The notes: generated by a model not told the origin, from the sequence alone. Shown: positions 8,582-18,005, numbered from the stretch's first letter. The stretch: 64,000 nucleotides of DNA from Salipiger thiooxidans (GCF_900102075.1 NZ_FNAV01000009.1:216195-280194), one strand, 5' to 3'. Translations and numbers: made by a program.

Positions 8582-9655
8582 ATGACCGTTCGCAATTTCA
8601 GCACCACCAAGGGCATCATCCGCTTCGAGGGCTCCGACCGGATGATCTACTGGCGCCGCTTCGCCATGCTGCTCGGACTCGCCGTGGTCATCGCCACCAT
8701 GGGGCTCATCCGCGACTCGGGTGCGGTGATCATCGCCGCCATGCTGGTGGCGCCGCTGATGACCCCGATCCTCGGCACCGCCGCCGCCATCGTCACCGGG
8801 GACATCTCGCGCGCCGTGGCGCTTCTGGTGGTCGTCTGGATCGCCGCGCTCGCCAGCATCGGCGTCGCCTGGCTCATCGTCTTCATGACCGACTTCCCGC
8901 GCGGCGTGCTGCTGCCGAACGAGGTGCTGAGCCGCACCGACCCCGGCGCCGAGGACCTGGTCATCGCGCTCGCTGCGGGGCTCGCCGGGGCCTACGTGCA
9001 GGTCCAGAAATCCGAGCTCTCGCTGCTGCCCGGCGCCGCCATCGGCGTGGCGCTGGTGCCGCCCCTCGCGACCGTGGGCATCCTGCTCTATTTCCAGGAG
9101 TTCGATGGCGCCTACGAGGCGATGCTGCTCTTCGCCACCAACTTCGGGGCGATCATCCTCTCGGCCTGCGCGGTCTATATCGCCACCGGCGCGGGCCGGC
9201 TGCTGTTGCGGTCCGAAAAGCGGCGGATGCGGTTCTCGATGGGGCTCGCGGTGGCGGTGCTCTTCCTCGTGGCGATCTTCGCGCAGCTCTCGACCACGAC
9301 CTACTACCGCTACGCCGAGACCCGCGCGGAATCGGCGCTCGCCAACCGCATCCGCGAATGGGCGCAGGACGTGCCCGTCGAGATCGTGCGCATCGACGTG
9401 CGCGCCCGCGAGCGGACCGCCGAGGTCTGGGCCATCGTCGACCTGCCGGTGGACGCGGCGCTCAGGGTCGCGTCGGCGGCCGAGCAGCTGCCGGCGAAGC
9501 TGACCGTGACGCCATTCCGGCTCGTGGCCCGCGACATTCTCGGGCAGGATTACAAGGTGACGGTGCGCTACCAGCCCCGCTACGCCTGGCAGGTCGATCT
9601 GGCGACCGACGACGTCGCGCCCGCCCCTTACGTCGACTCCGACCACCTGAACTGA
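8582..9655 (+). CDS. DUF389 multi-pass membrane protein
   Basis: This is a 357-residue integral inner-membrane protein of the DUF389 family. About six hydrophobic segments lie between residues 25 and 240. Signature stretches are RDSGAVIIAAMLVAPLMTPI near residue 43 and LLPGAAIGVALVPPLATVGI near 142. A soluble C-terminal domain of about 100 residues follows. The N-terminal soluble domain present in many longer members is missing. No transport or signalling role is proven for the family. It appears monocistronic. Confidence 0.85.
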   Translation: MTVRNFSTTKGIIRFEGSDRMIYWRRFAMLLGLAVVIATMGLIRDSGAVIIAAMLVAPLMTPILGTAAAIVTGDISRAVALLVVVWIAALASIGVAWLIVFMTDFPRGVLLPNEVLSRTDPGAEDLVIALAAGLAGAYVQVQKSELSLLPGAAIGVALVPPLATVGILLYFQEFDGAYEAMLLFATNFGAIILSACAVYIATGAGRLLLRSEKRRMRFSMGLAVAVLFLVAIFAQLSTTTYYRYAETRAESALANRIREWAQDVPVEIVRIDVRARERTAEVWAIVDLPVDAALRVASAAEQLPAKLTVTPFRLVARDILGQDYKVTVRYQPRYAWQVDLATDDVAPAPYVDSDHLN

Positions 9656-9740
9656 GAGGCCCCGCCCCCGATCTTCGTCTAACTGTGCGCGGTCCCGCGC
9701 CCGTGCTAGACCGTCCCCGCAGCGCCGAAGGAGGACGGCT

Positions 9741-11477
9741 TTGCTAGACAGGGATCATGTGACCGAGATCGACCGGGTTCTGCGCGGACAGGACACCGGA
9801 CGCGACTGGCTGGTATCCGCCAGCTGGCGGCGCTGCGTGGAATCCTACGGGCTCGACCCGACGCGCCCCGACCCCGCCCATATCGTCACCGACGCCGAGT
9901 TCCGCGAACACCGCGAGCAGTCCGAACGGCTGATCGCCACCGCGCGCTCGGGGCTGCAGTCGCTGTTCCGGCAGGTGGCGGGCCAGAACTACGTGCTGCT
10001 GCTGACCAACGCGCAGGGCGTCTGCGTCGATTTCTTCGGCGACCGCCGGTTCGAGGACGACCTGCGCATGGCCGGGCTCTACCTCGGCTCGCACTGGTCC
10101 GAGGACCTGGCCGGGACCTGCGGCGTCGGCTCCTGCATCGTCACCGGCGACGCCATCACCATCCATCAGGACGACCATTTCGGCCTCGCGCACATGCCGC
10201 TCTCTTGCACCGCCGCGCCAATCTACGACACGAAGGGCGAGCTCTCGGCGGTGCTCGACATCTCGCTGCTGCGGGCGCCCTCGCCCAAGACCTCGCAGAA
10301 CCTCGCCATGAGCCTCGTGACCGCTTCGGTGCGGCGGGTGGAGATGGCGAACCTCATGGCGATGACGCGGCGCGACTGGGTGCTGCGGGTCTCGACCAGC
10401 CCCGAGTTCCTCGAGGTCGACCCCGAGGCCGCGCTGGCGCTCGATGGCTCCGGCCGCATCGTCGGCATGACCACCGGCGCGCGAAGGGCGCTCGACACGG
10501 ACGGCAGCGCCAGCCTGATCGGTCGCCGCATCGACGAGCTCATGGAGCTGACCGTCGACGACCTGCCCGACCTGATGCGCGGCCGCCCCACCGAAGAGCG
10601 CGTGCTGCGGCTCAAGGACGGGCGCGGGCTCTTCGGCCACGCCATCGCGCCGCAATCCGCGCGTGCCCCGCGCCGCCAGACCGGAGAACTGCCCGGCGCG
10701 CTCGGCAGCTTCGCGGGCCCCGACCCGGCGCTGCAGCGGCTGCTGACGCAGGCCGGTCGGCTTGCGGTCACGCAATTGCCGCTGCTCATCGCGGGCGAGA
10801 CCGGCACCGGCAAGCACCGGCTGGCGCGCGCGATCCACCTCTGCGGGCCACAGGGGCGCGCCTTCCACGCGCTGCGCTGCACCGCGCTGCCCGAGGCCGG
10901 CAGCCTTGCCGAGCTCGCCCCCGGCACGCTGTTCCTGAACGGCGCCGAGGACCTTGCGCCACAGGCGCAGGACGCGCTGCTCGCGCTGCTCGACCGGCGC
11001 AGCGACCTGAGGGTGATCGCCTCGACCCGGGGCGATCCGGGCACGCTGACGGCGGCGCTGCGCGAGGATCTCTACTACCGCCTCGCAGGTGCCACGCTGA
11101 GCCTGCCGCCGCTGCGCCACCGTGCGGATTTCGACTGGCTGCTCGACCGGCTGCTGCGCCGGCGCTCGGCGGACGGGCCGCAGCTTTCGACCGCCGCCAA
11201 GGCCGAGCTCAAGGCCCGCAGCTGGCCGGGCAACATCCGCGAGCTGGAGCGTGCGCTCGACGTCGCGGTGACGCTGGCCGAGGGCCCTGTGATCGACCTC
11301 CCCGACCTGCCCCGCGCCCCGGCCGCGGCGCTGCCCGCACCGCCGCCCGAGGCCGATCTCGAAGCCACGCTCATCGCCTGCGGCTGGAACATGTCGCAGG
11401 TGGCACGTCGGCTGGGCGTCAACCGCTCGACGGTGCTACGGCGGGTGCGCAAGGCGGGGCTGACGCCGCCGGAATGA
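9741..11477 (+). CDS. AcoR-like Fis-type regulator lacking a GAFTGA loop
   Basis: This is a 578-residue regulator with AcoR architecture: an N-terminal GAF sensor (about 75-200, with CGVGSCIVTGDAITIHQ), a PAS-like segment (about 230-300), a AAA+ domain (Walker A GETGTGKH near 353-360) and a C-terminal Fis-type helix-turn-helix (MSQVARRLGVNRSTVLRRV). The AAA+ part is shortened: between Walker A and LFLNGAEDL there is no GAFTGA loop, which contacts sigma-54. The Walker B acidic pair is also altered. It therefore probably does not work as a standard sigma-54 activator. The start is TTG 9741, supported by AAGGAGGA at the right distance. It is the likely regulator of the monooxygenase gene downstream. 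Confidence 0.85.
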   Translation: MLDRDHVTEIDRVLRGQDTGRDWLVSASWRRCVESYGLDPTRPDPAHIVTDAEFREHREQSERLIATARSGLQSLFRQVAGQNYVLLLTNAQGVCVDFFGDRRFEDDLRMAGLYLGSHWSEDLAGTCGVGSCIVTGDAITIHQDDHFGLAHMPLSCTAAPIYDTKGELSAVLDISLLRAPSPKTSQNLAMSLVTASVRRVEMANLMAMTRRDWVLRVSTSPEFLEVDPEAALALDGSGRIVGMTTGARRALDTDGSASLIGRRIDELMELTVDDLPDLMRGRPTEERVLRLKDGRGLFGHAIAPQSARAPRRQTGELPGALGSFAGPDPALQRLLTQAGRLAVTQLPLLIAGETGTGKHRLARAIHLCGPQGRAFHALRCTALPEAGSLAELAPGTLFLNGAEDLAPQAQDALLALLDRRSDLRVIASTRGDPGTLTAALREDLYYRLAGATLSLPPLRHRADFDWLLDRLLRRRSADGPQLSTAAKAELKARSWPGNIRELERALDVAVTLAEGPVIDLPDLPRAPAAALPAPPPEADLEATLIACGWNMSQVARRLGVNRSTVLRRVRKAGLTPPE

Positions 11478-11600
11478 CACCGCCTAACGGACATCGAGGG
11501 ATTGCGCTCGCCTGGCTGATCCCGTCGCTCTGACCGTTTCGGGCAAGCGAACCCAAACTGCCCCCCAACTCACCCATCCCGGTCCGCCGCCACCACACCC

Positions 11601-11636
11601 GTTGCCCGCCTGTTGCGCCGCTGTTGCGCACGCAAC
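11601..11636 (+). promoter_or_regulatory. helically phased GTTGC repeats with palindrome, candidate operator
   Basis: GTTGC occurs at 11601, 11612 and 11623, exactly 11 bp apart. The last copy is part of the perfect inverted repeat GTTGCG-CA-CGCAAC (11623-11636). It sits 128 bp before the monooxygenase start, a typical distance for an activator of the AcoR/Fis-HTH class. Confidence 0.55.
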
Positions 11637-11763
11637 GACGGGCGGCCCGGGGGTCGCTTTTTCATGACGCGCCGCCGGAAAACCATGGCCGGGACGCCCC
11701 GGTCTCTGCCAGCCTCATCGGTGGAGGAATTCCAAGACGCAAAGACCAAGGGAGGAGACCCCA

Positions 11764-13563
11764 ATGCTAGACTCGACACTTGCCGACCAGACGCAGGCCT
11801 TTCTCGACAGCTTCGAAGAGGCGCTCGCGCAAGGCGATATCGACGCCGCCGCCGAGATGTTTCTCGAAGTCTGCTACTGGCGCGATCTCGTCGCCTTCAC
11901 CTGGAACCTGAAGACGGTCGAGGGCCGTGACCAGGTCCGCGACATGCTGACCCACCAGCTTGCCACCACCAAGCCCCGCAACTGGCAGATCGCCGAGGGC
12001 GAGATCCCCTCGGAGGCCGACGGCGTCACCACCACGTGGATCAGCTTCGAGACCGACCTCGCACGCGGCTACGGCCTGCTGCGGCTCAAGGACGGCAAGA
12101 TCTGGACCCTGCTCACCACAATGCAGGAGCTGAAGGGCTTCGAGGAGCCCAAGGGCTTTGCCCGTCCGCTCGGCGCCAAGCACGGCGCCGGCAAGAACCG
12201 CGAGAGCTGGAAGGAGGCGCGCGAGCGCGAGGAGGCCGAGCTCGGCTACAAGACCCAGCCCTACTGCCTGATCATCGGCGGCGGTCAGGGCGGCATCGCG
12301 CTGGGGGCGCGGCTGCGCCAGCTCGGCGTGCCCACCATCATCGTCGAGCGCAACGACCGTCCCGGCGACAGCTGGCGCAAGCGCTACAAGTCGCTCTGCC
12401 TGCATGACCCGGTGTGGTACGACCACCTGCCCTACATCAAGTTCCCCGACAATTGGCCGGTCTTCGCGCCCAAGGACAAGATCGGCGACTGGCTCGAGTT
12501 CTACACCAAGGTGATGGAGCTGAACTACTGGACCCGCACCTCGGCCAAGTCCGCGACCTATGACGAAGAGAAGAAGGAGTGGACCGTCGTCGTCGACCGT
12601 GATGGCGAGGAGGTGGTGCTGAAGCCGAAGCAGCTCGTGATGGCGACGGGCATGTCCGGCAAGCCCCGGATCCCCGACTTCCCCGGGATGGACACGTTCA
12701 AGGGCGAGCAGCACCATTCCTCGCAGCACCCCGGCCCCGATGCCTATGCCGGCAAGAAGGTGGTCGTGGTGGGCTCGAACAACTCGGCCCACGACATCTG
12801 CGCCGCGCTCTGGGAGCATGACGCCGACGTCACCATGCTGCAGCGCTCCTCCACCCATATCGTGCGGTCCGACACGCTGATGGATATCGGCCTTGGCGCG
12901 CTCTACTCCGAGAAGGCGGTGCAGAGCGGCATGACCACCGAGAAGGCGGATCTCGTCTTCGCCTCGCTGCCCTACAAGATCATGCACGAGTTCCAGATCC
13001 CGCTCTATGACCAGATGAAGGAGGTCGACAAGACGTTCTACGACGGGCTCGAGAAGGCCGGGTTCTGGCTCGACTGGGGCGACGACGGCTCGGGGCTGTT
13101 CATGAAGTACCTGCGCCGCGGGTCGGGCTATTACATCGACGTGGGCGCGAGCCAGCTGATCATCGACGGCGAGGTCAAACTGAAGCGCGGTCAGGTCGAG
13201 GCGCTGGACGAAACCGGCGTGATCCTGAGCGACGGCACCCATCTCGACGCGGATCTCGTGGTCTACGCCACCGGCTACAACTCGATGAACGGCTGGGTGG
13301 CCGATCTCATGGGGCAGGAGATGGCCGACAAGGTAGGCAAGGTCTGGGGTCTCGGCTCGGACACCACCAAGGACCCCGGCCCTTGGGAAGGCGAGCAGCG
13401 CAACATGTGGAAGCCGACCCAGCAGGAGAACCTGTGGTTCCACGGCGGCAACCTGCACCAGTCGCGGCACTACTCGTCCTACCTGGCGCTGCAGCTCAAG
13501 GCCCGGATGGAGGGCCTGCCGACACCGGTCTACGGCAAGCAGGAGGTGCATCACCTCGGCTGA
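11764..13563 (+). CDS. NTF2-domain flavin-containing monooxygenase
   Basis: This is a 599-residue FAD/NAD(P)H oxidoreductase. Residues 1-130 form a SnoaL/NTF2-like domain; the rest is a flavin-containing monooxygenase. FAD site: IIGGGQGGIALGARL near 176. Monooxygenase fingerprint: FKGEQHHSSQH. NADPH site: VVVGSNNSAHD. A further ATG motif is VVYATGYNS. It probably oxygenates a small organic substrate in the cytoplasm; which one is not visible. A GGGAGGAG site fixes the start at 11764. The AcoR-like gene upstream and the phased operator suggest inducible expression. Confidence 0.88.
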   Translation: MLDSTLADQTQAFLDSFEEALAQGDIDAAAEMFLEVCYWRDLVAFTWNLKTVEGRDQVRDMLTHQLATTKPRNWQIAEGEIPSEADGVTTTWISFETDLARGYGLLRLKDGKIWTLLTTMQELKGFEEPKGFARPLGAKHGAGKNRESWKEAREREEAELGYKTQPYCLIIGGGQGGIALGARLRQLGVPTIIVERNDRPGDSWRKRYKSLCLHDPVWYDHLPYIKFPDNWPVFAPKDKIGDWLEFYTKVMELNYWTRTSAKSATYDEEKKEWTVVVDRDGEEVVLKPKQLVMATGMSGKPRIPDFPGMDTFKGEQHHSSQHPGPDAYAGKKVVVVGSNNSAHDICAALWEHDADVTMLQRSSTHIVRSDTLMDIGLGALYSEKAVQSGMTTEKADLVFASLPYKIMHEFQIPLYDQMKEVDKTFYDGLEKAGFWLDWGDDGSGLFMKYLRRGSGYYIDVGASQLIIDGEVKLKRGQVEALDETGVILSDGTHLDADLVVYATGYNSMNGWVADLMGQEMADKVGKVWGLGSDTTKDPGPWEGEQRNMWKPTQQENLWFHGGNLHQSRHYSSYLALQLKARMEGLPTPVYGKQEVHHLG

Positions 13564-13619
13564 GCCGACCGGTCTCTCCCGGGCGCCCCGGTTCGTGCTC
13601 CCTCCAGGCGGCGCCCGCG

Positions 13620-13643
13620 CCCGCCGGTCTTCGGATCGGCGGG
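13620..13643. terminator. bidirectional hairpin between convergent genes
   Basis: CCCGCCGGTC and GATCGGCGGG form a 10-bp stem (one G-U) closed by a TTCG tetraloop. It lies between the stops of the monooxygenase gene (plus) and the aminotransferase gene (minus). Confidence 0.75.
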
Positions 13644-13666
13644 CGGTTTCGTGTTGCGGGCGTAGC

Positions 13667-14983
13667 CTACCAGCCTGCGAAGGGTGCGGTCAGGGCCTCA
13701 TCGACGCGGCCCGCGCAGGCATCCGCGATGGCCTCGGCAAGGATGGCAGCGCCCGCCTCGGCCTGCGCCCCCGTCAGGATCAGCGGCGGGGTCAGCTCGA
13801 TGACGTTCGAGCCCGCGCCGACGTAATAGGCCACCACGCCCAGCTCCCACGCGCGGTAGACCGCTGCACGGGTGAGCGCGGGGGCCGGTGCCTTGTCCTC
13901 GCCCACGAGCTCGATGCCCAGCACGAGCCCCCGGCCCCGGATGTCGCCCACCGCCGGGTTGCCCGCGAGCTTTTCCCTCAGGGCCGACAGCAGCTTCGCG
14001 CCGGAGGTGGCGGCGTTCTCAGCCAGCCCGTCGCGCTCGATGATGTCGAGCACCGCAAGCCCGGCGCTGGCCGAGATCGGGTTGCCGTGGGTGGTCTGCA
14101 TGGCAAACGCCGTGGCGCAGTCGAGCAGCGCCGACGGGCCCACCACGGCCGAGAGCGGCAAACCGCCGCCCAGCCCCTTGCCGAAGACGGTGATGTCCGG
14201 CGTCCAGTCCTCGAACTGGAAGGCGTGCAGTTTGCCGGTGCGGCCGAGCCCCACCTTCACCTCGTCGCAGACGGTCAGGATGCCGTAACGGGCGCAGATC
14301 TCGCCCAGCCGTTTCAGGAACCCCGGCGGCGGGATCAGCAGCCCGCCATCGGACTGGATCGGCTCGATGAAGAAGGCCGAGACCTCGTCGCCCGGGCAAT
14401 CACCCTCCAGCAGCGCCTCGATATGCGCGAGCAGCGCGGCGCCGGTGGGGTCGCCCTCGAAGGGCCGGTAGGGATCGGGATAGGGCACCGCGACGAGCCC
14501 GCAATCGCGGGCGGCGTGGGACTGCACCGGGTGCGCCGAGACCGCCATCGAGCCCTGCGTGCCGCCGTGGTACGCGCCCGCGAAGGACAGCACCCGGTGT
14601 CGCCCGGTGGCCACCGGGAGCGCGCGGGCCACCGCCTCGTTGGCATCGCTGCCGGAATGGCCGAGCCAGACACGGCGGTCCTCGCCGCCCGGGGTGATCT
14701 CGAGCAGCTTCTCGGCTAGCGCCGTCGCGGGCAAGACCGCCGACGACAGCATCGACGCCCCCGCCTGCCCCAGCAGCGCCTCGTGCACCCGCGCCACGAA
14801 GTCGGGATGCGCATAGCCCAGCGAGGTGGCGCCCCAGCTGGCCGAGAGGTCGAGATAGCCCCGCCCCTCGGGATCGTAGACCCGACAGCCCTGCCCGCGC
14901 ACCACCTCCTGCGGGAAGAAGCGCAGCTTCTGCAATCCCGAGTTCACGGCGCTGTCGCGGGCGTAGAGGCTGTTTCCGCTCAT
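13667..14983 (-). CDS. class III (omega) aminotransferase
   Basis: This is a 438-residue PLP-dependent class III aminotransferase. It shows the aldehyde-binding SGSDANEAVARA segment, the acidic CDEVKVGLGRTG motif, and VFGKGLGGGLPLSA with the PLP-binding lysine. It transfers an amino group from an omega-amino or similar amine to a keto acid. The start at 14983 overlaps the stop of the cysteine hydrolase gene by 4 bp (ATGA), so it is the last gene of a seven-gene minus-strand operon that begins with the Liv transporter. The substrate is inferred to be the amine product of that pathway. Confidence 0.9.
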   Translation of the reverse strand: MSGNSLYARDSAVNSGLQKLRFFPQEVVRGQGCRVYDPEGRGYLDLSASWGATSLGYAHPDFVARVHEALLGQAGASMLSSAVLPATALAEKLLEITPGGEDRRVWLGHSGSDANEAVARALPVATGRHRVLSFAGAYHGGTQGSMAVSAHPVQSHAARDCGLVAVPYPDPYRPFEGDPTGAALLAHIEALLEGDCPGDEVSAFFIEPIQSDGGLLIPPPGFLKRLGEICARYGILTVCDEVKVGLGRTGKLHAFQFEDWTPDITVFGKGLGGGLPLSAVVGPSALLDCATAFAMQTTHGNPISASAGLAVLDIIERDGLAENAATSGAKLLSALREKLAGNPAVGDIRGRGLVLGIELVGEDKAPAPALTRAAVYRAWELGVVAYYVGAGSNVIELTPPLILTGAQAEAGAAILAEAIADACAGRVDEALTAPFAGW

Positions 14984-15621
14984 GCCGCGCCAAGCTCCTC
15001 CAGAAGCTGGGCGGTGGTCACCTGCCGGCAGTAACCCCTGATGGTCCGGATCGAATGGTCGTGGCGCTCCTGCGTGTAGGTCAGGCAGGCGTCGGTGACC
15101 TCGGTCACGAGGTAGCCCAGATCGCAGGCGTCGCGGATGGCGCTTTCGACGCACTGGTCGGTGATGAGCCCGCTGATCACCAGCTGCCTCACCCCGAGAT
15201 TGCGCAGGATGTAGTCGATATGGGTCGAGACGAAGACCGAGGACGAGCTCTTCGGCAGCACGATCTCGTCGCCCTCGGGGGCGATCTGGTCGATGACCTT
15301 GCCGTCCCAAGAGCCCTTGGCGACGTTGAAGCCGGTGATCTTGTAGTCGAGGCTCCGGTCCCGCCCGTCAAGCGTCAGGCTCTCGATGCAGGTGTACATG
15401 ACCTCGATCCCGGCCTTGCGGCAGGCGGACTGGATCGCCTGCATGTTGGGGATCACCCGGGTCTCGAGCTGGTCGAAGAACCAGCCGTACTTCTCCGCGA
15501 ACTCCGCCTCGGGCAGATCGGCGAACTCTGCGCCCTTGCGGTTGGCGCTGAAGTTCTGCACGTCGACGAAGAGCAGCGCGGACTGCTCGGGCACCAGCGG
15601 CACCTCGCGGGTGAGGGTCAT
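14980..15621 (-). CDS. isochorismatase-family cysteine hydrolase
   Basis: This is a 213-residue cysteine hydrolase. The catalytic Asp is in LLFVDVQNF, the Lys is probably in EIVLPKSSSSVF, and the nucleophile Cys is in GLITDQCVESAIRDA. RutB-, biuret- and N-carbamoylsarcosine-hydrolysing enzymes share this fold, so an amide or ureide substrate is likely. It overlaps both neighbours by 4 bp, which indicates translational coupling with the amidohydrolase before it and the aminotransferase after it. Confidence 0.88.
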   Translation of the reverse strand: MTLTREVPLVPEQSALLFVDVQNFSANRKGAEFADLPEAEFAEKYGWFFDQLETRVIPNMQAIQSACRKAGIEVMYTCIESLTLDGRDRSLDYKITGFNVAKGSWDGKVIDQIAPEGDEIVLPKSSSSVFVSTHIDYILRNLGVRQLVISGLITDQCVESAIRDACDLGYLVTEVTDACLTYTQERHDHSIRTIRGYCRQVTTAQLLEELGAA

Positions 15622-16379
15622 GCGGGGATCTCCTTGAGGAACATGGGCATCAGCCCGGCGAGCCGCTCGGCCCAGAGCGTCTGCCCGGCGGCGTCGCGGA
15701 TGTGGTCGTTGCGGATCTCGATAAGGCTGTGCGGCAGCCCGCGCGGCTCGGCCTGTCTGGGCACGAACCAGTCCGAGGCGTCGTCCACCTGGTAGGGCTG
15801 GTTGAGACCGATCGTGAGCCCCGGCACCGCCTGCCCCAGCGCGCGGGCCATCAGGTCCGAGGTGCGCCTGTCCGAGCGGAACAGGAACCCCACGTCCCAG
15901 GCACGGCGGATGCCGCCCATCACGGGCGTGTAGCTGTGGATCGAGAAGGTCGCCTGGATCTCGGGCCGTGCCAGCGCCGTGGCGACCGCGCCCTGGAACG
16001 GGCGGAAGATCTCGTCGACGCGCTTGACGCGATCCTCGGGGTCAAGCGCGGCGTTGCCGGGAATGACGTGGCCGTCGCTGACCGGCGGGCAGGAATCCGG
16101 TGCCTCGGGCGGGCGGTTGCAGTCGATGACGAGCCGGCTGTAGCGCTGCAGCACCGCGGGCGCGTCGAGCATGGCGGCGAGGCGCCGGGTGACCTCGGCC
16201 GCGCCGATGTCCCAGCCGATATGCTCGTCGAGCTGCGCCTGCGACACGCCGAGCCGGCCAAGCGCCTGCGGCACCGCCTGGCCCGCGTGTTCGCAGACCA
16301 GCAGAAGCGGCGTGCGGCCCTCGGGGTTCACGATCTCGACCGGCGCGGGATCGCGCGGTCCAAGCAGCGGGGTCGTCAT
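15618..16379 (-). CDS. N-formylglutamate amidohydrolase family protein
   Basis: This is a 253-residue PF05013-family amidohydrolase. Family signs are LVCEHAG near residue 30, VIDCNRPPEAPDSCP in the middle, SIHSYTP, and LIEIRNDHIRD towards the end. The classic member (HutG2/HutE) releases formate and glutamate in histidine breakdown, but no hut gene is present here. The setting beside a GlnA-like ligase suggests hydrolysis of a different glutamyl or acyl amide. The start at 16379 overlaps the permease stop by 4 bp; a longer frame upstream is antisense noise. Confidence 0.87.
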   Translation of the reverse strand: MTTPLLGPRDPAPVEIVNPEGRTPLLLVCEHAGQAVPQALGRLGVSQAQLDEHIGWDIGAAEVTRRLAAMLDAPAVLQRYSRLVIDCNRPPEAPDSCPPVSDGHVIPGNAALDPEDRVKRVDEIFRPFQGAVATALARPEIQATFSIHSYTPVMGGIRRAWDVGFLFRSDRRTSDLMARALGQAVPGLTIGLNQPYQVDDASDWFVPRQAEPRGLPHSLIEIRNDHIRDAAGQTLWAERLAGLMPMFLKEIPA

Positions 16380-17269
16380 ACCTTGTGTGCCTTCAGTGCC
16401 GGGGCCGGGATCAGCCCGTTGGGCCGGATGAGCAGCACGATCACCACGAGCACCAACCCGATCGGATCGCGGAACTCCTGCCATTCGGGCGGCAGGTACG
16501 CGGCCAGGTAGATTTCGATGAAGCCAAGCAGGAAGCCCCCCGCCACGGCGCCGCGCAGCGAGCCAAGCCCGCCGAGGATCGCCGCGATGAAGGCCTTGAG
16601 CACCGGCGTGAAGCCCATGAGCGGATCCACCGAGGCGCGCTGCGACACCCAGAGCACCGCCGCCACCCCCGCGAGCAGGCCGGACAGCGCAAAGGCCCCG
16701 GCGATGACGCTGTTGGCACGGATGCCCATGAGCCGCGCGACGGCGAAATCCTCGGCGGCGGCGCGCATCGCGATGCCGGTCTTCTGGCGCTTCATGAACC
16801 AGTCGAGGAAGATCAGCATGACCACGGTCGCGGCGATGGAGAGCAGCTTGTTCACCCCGATCACGAAGCCGAACATGCGCACGCTGTCGGTCAGCAGCGG
16901 CGGCAGCAGCACCGGCTGCGAGCGCACCGAGATCAGGTTCTGGAACAGCACCTGCAGCACCATCGACACCGCAAAGGACGTGATCAGCATGGTGGCGCCC
17001 GAGGCGTTGCGCACGGGCCGGAAGGCGATGCGCTCCATCAGGACGGCGGCGACCGTCGCGGCGCCGATGGCGAGCCCGATGGACAGCACGAAGGGCAGCC
17101 CGGCAAGGCCGCAATACATCAATACATAGCCCGCTATAGTCATCAGCTCCCCATGGGCGAAGTTGATCAGCCCCATGATCGAGAACACCACCGCGAGCCC
17201 CAGCGCCAGCAGCGCGTAGGTGCCGCCCAGCGACACCGCGTTCACCGTCTGCTGCAGAAAGAAATCCAT
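16376..17269 (-). CDS. branched-chain-amino-acid-type ABC permease (LivH-like)
   Basis: This is a 297-residue inner-membrane permease of the LivH family, with about eight hydrophobic segments. Typical stretches are GGTYALLALGLAVVFSIMG at residue 15, and ILGGLGSLRGAVAGGFLLG near 230. It pairs with the LivM part of the fused gene at 19157-20986 to form the channel. It lies 10 bp after livF in the operon. Confidence 0.93.
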   Translation of the reverse strand: MDFFLQQTVNAVSLGGTYALLALGLAVVFSIMGLINFAHGELMTIAGYVLMYCGLAGLPFVLSIGLAIGAATVAAVLMERIAFRPVRNASGATMLITSFAVSMVLQVLFQNLISVRSQPVLLPPLLTDSVRMFGFVIGVNKLLSIAATVVMLIFLDWFMKRQKTGIAMRAAAEDFAVARLMGIRANSVIAGAFALSGLLAGVAAVLWVSQRASVDPLMGFTPVLKAFIAAILGGLGSLRGAVAGGFLLGFIEIYLAAYLPPEWQEFRDPIGLVLVVIVLLIRPNGLIPAPALKAHKV

Positions 17270-17279
17270 GCTACGCCTT

Positions 17280-17993
17280 TCAGCCGTCGAGATAGGCGCC
17301 GCTCAGCGCCTCGGAGGTTGCCAGCTCTGCGGCGCTGCCCTGCCCCACGATCCGCCCGCCGGAGAGCACGTAGCCCCGGTCGGCGATCTGCAGCGAGCGC
17401 GCCACGTTCTGCTCGACCACACCCAGCGTCACCCCGGCGCCGCGCAGCCGCACCAGAAGTTCGAAGACCTGCTCGACGATCAGCGGCGCAAGGCCGAGCG
17501 ACGGCTCGTCGAGCAGCAGGAGCTTGGGCCCGCTCATCATCGCGCGCCCGATGGCCAGCATCTGCTGCTGCCCGCCCGAGAGCGTGCCGGCGAACTGGCC
17601 GCGGCGCTCGGCGAGGATCGGAAACAGGTCGTAGACCCGGTCCCAGGCTTCGGCCACGGCCGCCTTCTCGCGGATGCCGTAGGCGCCCATGCGCAGGTTT
17701 TCGGCCACGCTCAGGGTGTTGAAGACGCGCCGCCCCTCGGGCACCAGCGTCAGCCCGGCGGGCGCCAGCGTCTCTGCCGGGTCGTGGGTGATGTCGCGGC
17801 CGAGGAACTCGACCGTGCCGGAATGCACCGGCACCAGCCCCACCAGCGCGTTGAGCGTCGAGCTTTTGCCCGCACCGTTGGCGCCGAGGAAGGCGACGAT
17901 CTCGCCTTCCCCGATCTCGAAGTCGATGCCGCGCACCGCCTCGACGGGCCCGTAACGGACCATCAGACCGGACGTCCTGAGAAGCGGTGTCAT
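17280..17993 (-). CDS. ABC transporter ATP-binding protein (LivF-like)
   Basis: This is a 237-residue ATPase of the LivF family. It shows Walker A GANGAGKSST, the LivF signature LSGGQQQMLAIGRAMM, Walker B LLLLDEPSLGLAP, and the switch region VEQNV. It energises the Liv-type importer together with the LivG domain of the fusion protein. It lies 12 bp from the substrate-binding protein gene. Confidence 0.94.
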   Translation of the reverse strand: MTPLLRTSGLMVRYGPVEAVRGIDFEIGEGEIVAFLGANGAGKSSTLNALVGLVPVHSGTVEFLGRDITHDPAETLAPAGLTLVPEGRRVFNTLSVAENLRMGAYGIREKAAVAEAWDRVYDLFPILAERRGQFAGTLSGGQQQMLAIGRAMMSGPKLLLLDEPSLGLAPLIVEQVFELLVRLRGAGVTLGVVEQNVARSLQIADRGYVLSGGRIVGQGSAAELATSEALSGAYLDG

Positions 17994-18005
17994 CGCGGCC
18001 TCGCC

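Noticed and set aside
11640..11763. Sigma-54 promoter before the monooxygenase gene
   Set aside because: No TGGCAC-N5-TTGC-like sequence is present, in agreement with the missing GAFTGA loop.
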